A stretch of 64,000 nt of DNA from Plutella xylostella (taxonomy: Eukaryota > Arthropoda > Insecta > Lepidoptera > Plutellidae): contig NC_063994.1 of assembly GCF_932276165.1 (NCBI RefSeq), positions 5,394,001 to 5,458,000 of the forward strand, in the 5' to 3' direction. Positions 62,813 through 64,000 of the stretch are shown here, piece by piece. How positions within the stretch are numbered: the first letter of the stretch is position 1; each line of letters begins with the position of its first letter. The notes below the pieces were generated by a model. That model saw nothing but the letters and a program-made list of their open reading frames with translations. It was not told the origin of the DNA and did not search any database. Made by a program: the position numbers and the translations under genes.

Positions 62813-63150
62813 TGTGACGGCTGGGACCGCACTGCGCAGGCGTGTTCACTAGCGGCCCTACTGCTGGCACAAATTCTCCCTAACATAGTCATACACCGTG
62901 CCTAAACTAAACTTCCCTCCTACAATTCCAGGCACTACTCTAAAAGGACTGGCTCTCGTTCGGGCACAAATCCTCCCTAAGAAACCCATACGCGCTAAAA
63001 AACTAAACTTCCCTCCGACAATTCCAGGCACTGATCGAGAAGGACTGGCTCTCATTCGGACACAAGTTCTCGGCGCGCTGCGGGCACGTGGCGGGCGACG
63101 AGCGGGAGCGCGCGCCGGTGTTCACGCAGATGCTGGACTGCACGTGGCAG
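26971..63150 (+). CDS. Mtmr6: Myotubularin-related phosphatase MTMR6/7/8, 3' end outside window
   Basis: Ten coding exons: 26971-26994, 55152-55268, 56419-56581, 58775-58932, 59490-59662, 59912-59999, 60595-60727, 61297-61372, 61786-61942 and 63028-63150. They give 404 codons with consistent phases and no stop. Residues 1-101 form the PH-GRAM domain (MDFIKISK/IENVQLLDKYN, FVIPRERDCHEMF). The rest is the myotubularin phosphatase domain (ARCSQPLSGFSAR, YMYVVDTRPR, NRAAGKGYENEAF, SGLESSGWLKHIK) with the active-site loop HCSDGWDRT, Cys334 to Arg340 (CX5R intact). The order matches human MTMR6 closely. The family removes the 3-phosphate of PI3P and PI(3,5)P2 on endosomes. Intron 1 is 28.2 kb and hosts another gene. 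Exons 3, 9 and 10 have partial tandem copies. The C-terminal part lies beyond the window. Confidence 0.93.
27255..29411 (-). mobile_element. RTE-like non-LTR retrotransposon, 5'-truncated and interrupted
   Basis: Two minus-strand frames, 29411-28605 and 28570-27275, together cover a reverse transcriptase. The first has GKSAGYDRVSLEML and YKGKGS..NSYRGISLL. The second has AFVDLEKAYDRV, GVRQGCVASPWLFNLF, the catalytic YADD box in CLLYADDQVIL, and a C-terminal RWFGHIERMDERR..GRGRPRR segment seen in RTE-like LINEs. The endonuclease is absent. The break at about 28570-28620 is a short insert ending in an AATA-repeat, which looks like a retroposon tail and separates SLL from LYAKIL. The 3' end is a (TGTA)n tail at 27257-27275. 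It lies in MTMR intron 1. Confidence 0.82.
29533..29749 (+). mobile_element. Non-autonomous Helitron
   Basis: Begins TCCTAACTAATATTATAA at 29534 and ends AACAGCTAG at 29748 after a GCGCGCGGG stretch, sitting between host A (29733) and T (29749). The 5'-TC..CTRR-3' ends with A/T insertion are the Helitron hallmark, and the sequence is of the common lepidopteran type. A (GTCT)n tract occurs near 29569-29590. Confidence 0.8.
31522..31638 (+). CDS. Candidate first exon: alternative MTMR start or unknown gene
   Basis: ATG at 31522 (context GAAAATGTTG) opens 39 codons (MLNSLTRTSMMGELG...AEEFAGLAVTEK) ending at a good donor, GAGAAG/GTAGGT, in phase 0. GC content and codon choice are higher than in the surroundings. 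MTMR exon 2 also begins in phase 0, so splicing would give ..AVTEK/IENVQLL in place of ..KISK/IENVQLL. No other downstream exon on this strand was found before the nested gene. I do not recognise the peptide. It could equally start an unrelated gene whose next exon I missed. Confidence 0.4.
31844..32016 (+). repeat. 5'-truncated copy of the RTE-like LINE 3' end
   Basis: Sequence equivalent to the C-terminal coding part (GGCGACATACTCAAGAAAAG, then GAAGTATGTCAGGATCGTGG) and the 3' end of the minus-strand LINE at 27255-29411, here in plus orientation. The block at 31660-31843 contains another repeat starting near CTTCCTTGGCATCCC. Confidence 0.75.
32626..33090 (-). repeat. tRNA SINE family B, split by a MITE
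   Basis: The SINE halves are 32626-32663 and 32910-33090. Comparison with the intact copy at 10918-11155 shows the break falls inside CCAAGCTAGGCAG. The tRNA-like head is at the right (AGCCGGGGATCGAACCC complement). Confidence 0.8.
32664..32909. mobile_element. TA-flanked MITE (ACAGGGTGTTGCAAAAAGGG family)
   Basis: Ends CACAGGATGTTGCAAAAAGG and, as the complement of the right end, TACAGGGTGTTGCAAAAAGG. It is flanked by TA at 32662-32663 and 32910-32911. The subterminal parts are also inverted (AAACCTACATGTGCA, AGCCCGAAAAT). TA duplication fits Tc1/mariner-type MITEs. Relatives lie at 37208-37357 and 58475-58572. Confidence 0.82.
33091..36679. other. MTMR intron 1: no gene seen
   Basis: AT-rich intronic DNA without supported exons. 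Positions 33570-33715 hold a minus-oriented retroelement 3' end with a (ATACA)n tail, matching the one at 9475-9660. Confidence 0.6.
36680..37559. mobile_element. hAT-like non-autonomous element, 8-bp duplication
   Basis: The element spans 36688-37551 (864 bp). It starts CAGTGTTTTTCAACC and ends in the exact complement GGTTGAAAAACACTG, flanked by the 8-bp repeat CTGTAAAC at 36680-36687 and 37552-37559. The subterminal GGGGGGTCGCGA is also inverted at both ends. Terminus and duplication are typical of hAT. A TGTTGCAAAAAGGG-family MITE is nested inside at about 37208-37357. Confidence 0.88.
37208..37357. mobile_element. Nested MITE (CAGGGTGTTGCAAAAAGGG family)
   Basis: CAGGGTGTTGCAAAAAGGGT at 37210 is inverted at the right end (CTTTTTGCAACACCCTG to 37353). 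Its interior shares TCATTTTCGGGCTTAGATAT with the copies at 32664 and 58480. Confidence 0.78.
37560..42233. other. MTMR intron 1: repeats only
   Basis: No exon supported. A family-B SINE head fragment lies at 39845-39920 (GGGAATCGAACTTGG, then CCACTACGCCGCACGGTCC). A degraded Helitron-like piece near 40900-41096 ends GGTGGAAGAAGCTAG. Confidence 0.55.
42234..42338. mobile_element. MITE with 29-bp perfect inverted ends
   Basis: 42234-42262 (TATACCTTTTTTCACGGGG...) is the exact complement of 42310-42338. The centre is also self-complementary (ACCCTTATT..AATAAGGGT). Both ends carry TATA, which would fit a TA target duplication. Confidence 0.82.
43451..43561. repeat. GC-rich palindromic repeat
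   Basis: CCACCAGT at 43451 and ACTGGTGG at 43554-43561 bracket GAGCGG words on the left and CCGCTCC words on the right, giving an imperfect foldback in otherwise AT-rich intron. Confidence 0.5.
44098..46419 (+). CDS. Intronless coiled-coil-rich protein nested in MTMR intron 1
   Basis: One uninterrupted frame of 773 codons from ATG at 44098 (context CAAAATG) to TAG. It is rich in Glu, Lys, Leu, Ile and Asn and predicted by eye to be mostly helical and coiled-coil. The N-terminus contains FSLPIDWVPRSGGLGLKKYL; a Ser-rich linker (YSRRSSSTSCSV) divides the molecule near residues 240-260; the C-terminus is a basic tail, PGKKKKKGLKK. No signal peptide or membrane segment is seen. The layout of two helical halves weakly recalls CCDC180-type proteins (DUF4455/DUF4456), but I cannot confirm that. 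The frame is intact, so the gene is probably expressed. Same strand as the host; no introns, so a retrocopy origin is possible. An AATAAA follows at 46512. Confidence 0.85.
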   Translation: MYQGKNDKGFVSCNDDKTAVFSLPIDWVPRSGGLGLKKYLEEKPLNHEETTREMEAAADASNKEIEANVETITNILKTEINKCDLDTQCLLDKYKSDAPITKDTQIKAVNEIKQFMNNKFSAIEDFKNEGLRIERERGNCIKDLLKEYLHRFITIGHVVPKELKKDFENRIFEANQQLISNCRVYEDMSCQLKIIATEEFMKAKARLNELVFTSKIIDRPVSATKISSQEPMLSYSRRSSSTSCSVNPTYPVLKQKPLQVTEKDQYIARVIEIYNTSIAQGYNKLSYHIKHINKERDFKCLEYFDPKVSEVLHKMIERISPRIATSDDDAPEKCLDIWNLHTDLPIILDSLNYFNEAMRNTYLILRDTYSLADAHMMRLGLAQKLTMASLDELMANNDRIQSINEVEYSVVNKNIATCSDANKMVTVCKNAASLFDRTAELYKRHYEAELAHLDQFRNLITPLTDVLKSEIGMFLQNHSMACSCPAMESSIHNSSQIYQAFLKQLYENKALLEFNNACLEKLDSNLQLIEENVQNQASKWIESRANFLRLRHAAKTISHSVRVETVNRCSANRLAVLDLQARRIASHVKVFEDLEHRLLQEASNYLSLEASELYPLCDWIDRTKAQIEELSSNETTDPEVKRLKMSSYKPRVYRYRKLFEESLIDAIAACKKKSERLIEDVVNENENFFSEIKLFYENGTYSAAEAMKDSSEISKMTNQVKVSIDRLGNAFRKRQSELLVLADKYMEPVLILLGEMSPSSELPGKKKKKGLKK
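46512..46517 (+). terminator. Likely polyadenylation signal of the nested gene
   Basis: AATAAA in CAATAAAAAGTG, 92 bp after the stop codon of the nested coiled-coil gene. Confidence 0.55.
46859..46999. mobile_element. Foldback MITE (TIR GGGCCTGTTTTACAATGTC)
   Basis: GGGCCTGTTTTACAATGTCT at 46859 is exactly inverted at 46976-46999. The match continues with few changes through CCTGTGGAATAAAA, so most of the 141 bp is palindromic. Confidence 0.8.
47002..52115. other. MTMR intron 1: no gene seen
   Basis: AT-rich. A LINE 3' tail lies at about 48640-48735 (GAGAGGCCTACGTCCAGCAG, then GATGATGATAATGATG). A MITE end related to the GTTGCAAAAGTGG group lies at 49505-49560. Repeated GCTACGAGCTAAG words lie at 50195-50255. 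Another LINE-tail-like piece is near 51080-51140. Confidence 0.55.
52116..54814. mobile_element. TTAA-flanked long element, copy 2
   Basis: The 2691-bp body at 52120-54810 is flanked by TTAA at 52116-52119 and 54811-54814. It is collinear and very similar to copy 1 (1879-5201) from GGGTCTGCAA to GTACGGGCCC. It lacks the ~790-bp block of copy 1 and has its own ~180-bp insert at 54100-54281 (with CATACATA repeats and CCTCCTTCGGCAGTCGGGTA). It ends about 340 bp before MTMR exon 2. Confidence 0.75.
56231..56418 (+). repeat. Tandem decoy copies of the MTMR exon 3 acceptor
   Basis: The sequence TATCAACACCCTAACATCCT, a pyrimidine tract, AG and then ATC.TGCTCATG.ACATAT occur just before the real exon. 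Decoy exon starts lie at 56262 and 56372; the true start is 56419. The first copy encodes IMLMNISSV (real: ILLMHISSV) and then diverges; the second loses the match after about 12 bp. Confidence 0.78.
56734..58039. mobile_element. 1284-bp TIR element with 11-bp target duplication, inserted in the SINE
   Basis: Body 56745-58028. CTCTGTAGGGG occurs at 56734-56744 and 58029-58039, and other family-A SINEs have this site once, confirming the insertion point. The ends are inverted over about 40 bp with mismatches (GGTACAC..ATTCCGAA..ACTTTTTT on the left; GGAACAC..ATTCCGAA..ACTTTTTT as the right-end complement). The left third is full of CGAAT words and the right third of ATTCG words. The centre holds four tandem ~170-bp repeats. 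There is no transposase. An 11-bp duplication would fit Mutator-like elements, but the family is not identified. Confidence 0.85.
57120..57720 (+). repeat. Four tandem ~170-bp units (GC-rich CGCTCCGCT stretch)
   Basis: Units start at about 57120, 57266, 57436 and 57606 with GAAACGCTCCGCTCCGCTTC. They continue with TCGATATCTATGTGCACC, CTCCTCCTCGCTTTGCTCGT and TTAGGTTTAGGTCCTAAGG. The first unit is shorter (about 146 bp) and the last diverges at its end. The short open frames inside are repeat artefacts. Confidence 0.9.
58475..58572. repeat. Partial MITE (CAGGGTGTTGCAAAAAGGG family)
   Basis: Carries TTTTCGGGCTTAGATATACC, ACATGTAGGTTTCGG and the right terminus TTTTTGCAACACCCTGTA; the left terminus is missing. 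A short retroelement piece (GTTGCCAGTAAGAGATCGC) follows. Confidence 0.7.
59245..59340 (-). repeat. tRNA SINE family B fragment
   Basis: GAGGATATCTCACACACG and ATCGGACAGCCGATATATC match the body of the 10918-11155 copy; the tRNA-like head is missing. It lies in MTMR intron 4. Confidence 0.65.
61859..62867 (+). repeat. Exon-microsatellite array: 84-bp exon piece alternating with (GT)n
   Basis: The last 84 bp of MTMR exon 9 (61859-61942, encoding DGWDRTAQACSL..TTSGYQ) recur at 62019-62102, 62149-62232, 62277-62360, 62397-62480, 62533-62616 and 62671-62754, with a truncated copy at 62816-62867. (GT)n tracts of 36 to 76 bp lie between. All full copies keep 84 bp and the donor CAG/GTGTGT. None has an acceptor before GAC, so only the first is part of a normal exon. 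Shared changes (CACTGG to CACTAG in all copies; GCTTGT to GCGTGT in later ones) suggest stepwise duplication. Confidence 0.93.
62868..63027 (+). repeat. Tandem partial copy of the MTMR exon 10 acceptor side
   Basis: ACTTCCCTCCTACAATTCCAG followed by GCACTACTCTAAAAGGACTG at 62911-62951 mimics the true border at 63027/63028. Its frame meets TAA after three codons, so use of this decoy acceptor would truncate the protein. Confidence 0.78.
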
Positions 63151-63202
63151 GTACATTATATACTGTGAAATACATAATGTATATCATTAGATGTGTATTA
63201 TA

Positions 63203-63366
63203 GAGAAGGAGTGGCTCTCGTTCGGTGTTCACGCAGATGCTGGACTGCACTTGGCAGGTATATTATATACTGTGAAATACATAATATGTATATCATTAGG
63301 CATGTATTATAGAGAAGGAGTGGCTCTCGTTCGGTGTTCACGCAGATGCTGGACTGCACTCGGCAG
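63203..63366 (+). pseudogene. Two internally deleted copies of MTMR exon 10
   Basis: Copies at 63203-63257 and 63312-63366 run GAGAAGGAGTGGCTCTCG straight to TGTTCACGCAGATGCTGG, missing 59 bp of the real exon between two CGG triplets, which breaks the frame. The ~50-bp spacers (TATACTGTGAAATACATAAT) are copied too. Neither copy has an acceptor. Confidence 0.8.
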
Positions 63367-64000
63367 GTGGGACCATATGGGTTGACTCAGAGAGTCATCC
63401 TAAACAACATTGGTTTTACAACTTGCTTCCTCATAGAACTTTGGTGCTTACGCCTGAAATATTATGTATGACGATTACGTAACCGTTATTTTGTAATACA
63501 GCAATATTTGTAGGTACAGTGAGCAATATTACGCAACAAAGTGTATTTTTTTTAGTTTTTTAGACAATTTTTTATTATTTTTCTGCTAAGCTAGCACGCA
63601 GCGCAATACATGTCAAAAGTTCCCCGTCGCGCTCGCTCTTGAGTCCGCGTGATGCAAAACTTTTGTCACATCTTGACACGCGCATCTTACGCCCCATCCT
63701 AGCCCTTCTGTTGACCCTTGTAACATTTGTTTTATTGCTAACGCGTTAAATATCATTTAAGTGAACTTTTTTACTGTATACGTATTTATTTTTTTTTAGA
63801 TTACGTTAAATGTTAGTTTCTATTTAGGATTCAGCAGAATATAAGCGCTCAGTAAAAAATATTTTTCTGCAGCATGTAAAGCGGAGCTGAATACCTTTTT
63901 CTATACTAGTTTGTTGTTTATTTACTTTGTATGTACGGTGGCCTGCGCCTAATATTATATATATACTATAGTTATGTATCCTAATATTATATGTATATTA
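63367..64000. other. MTMR intron 10 start: no exon seen
   Basis: A diverged copy of the 341-429 foldback and its tail lies at about 63610-63715. The phrase TATGTACGGTGGCCTGCGCC at 63929 also occurs near 32013, after the LINE fragment. The rest is AT-rich. Confidence 0.5.

Overview
The window looks like nuclear DNA of a lepidopteran (moth or butterfly). The evidence is AT-rich sequence, intron-rich genes with insect-like proteins, several tRNA-derived SINE families, a Helitron of the common lepidopteran type, an RTE-like LINE and many MITEs. It is not bacterial: there are no operons, ribosome binding sites or CRISPR arrays.

Layout. Positions 1-5633 (minus) hold the middle exons of a TMEM53/DUF829-family gene that runs off the left edge; a possible further 5' exon lies near 12.1-12.25 kb. 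Positions 12713-19338 (plus) hold a complete nine-exon DEAD-box helicase gene of the DDX49/Dbp8 type (540 aa) whose fourth intron carries a hAT-like element. Positions 21117-26124 (minus) hold a complete eight-exon Tollip gene (273 aa). Its start codon lies head-to-head, about 850 bp away, with the start of a myotubularin-related phosphatase gene of the MTMR6/7/8 type (plus, from 26971). The first ten exons of that gene (404 codons) are present, including the catalytic Cys-x5-Arg loop, and it continues past the right edge. Its first intron is about 28 kb. That intron contains an intronless coiled-coil gene (44098-46419), a possible alternative first exon (31522-31638) and many transposable elements.

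Functions. Tollip (C2 plus CUE, endosomal ubiquitin cargo sorting) and MTMR6/7/8 (endosomal phosphoinositide 3-phosphatase) are divergent neighbours that both work on endosomal membranes, so a shared promoter is possible. DDX49 acts in nucleolar ribosome biogenesis.

Most unusual structures: (1) the catalytic exon of the MTMR gene has its last 84 bp copied six more times in full, plus one truncated copy, each separated by a (GT)n tract; exons 3 and 10 of the same gene also carry broken partial tandem copies. (2) A 1284-bp element with long terminal inverted repeats, an 11-bp target duplication and four internal ~170-bp repeats sits inside a SINE that itself has an intact 12-bp target duplication. 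(3) Two long, near-identical elements flanked by TTAA lie 50 kb apart. (4) A cluster of TTATCGGCC / GGCCGGAA words at 7.36-8.5 kb is partly arranged as hairpins. (5) Tollip exon 4 has a decayed duplicate.
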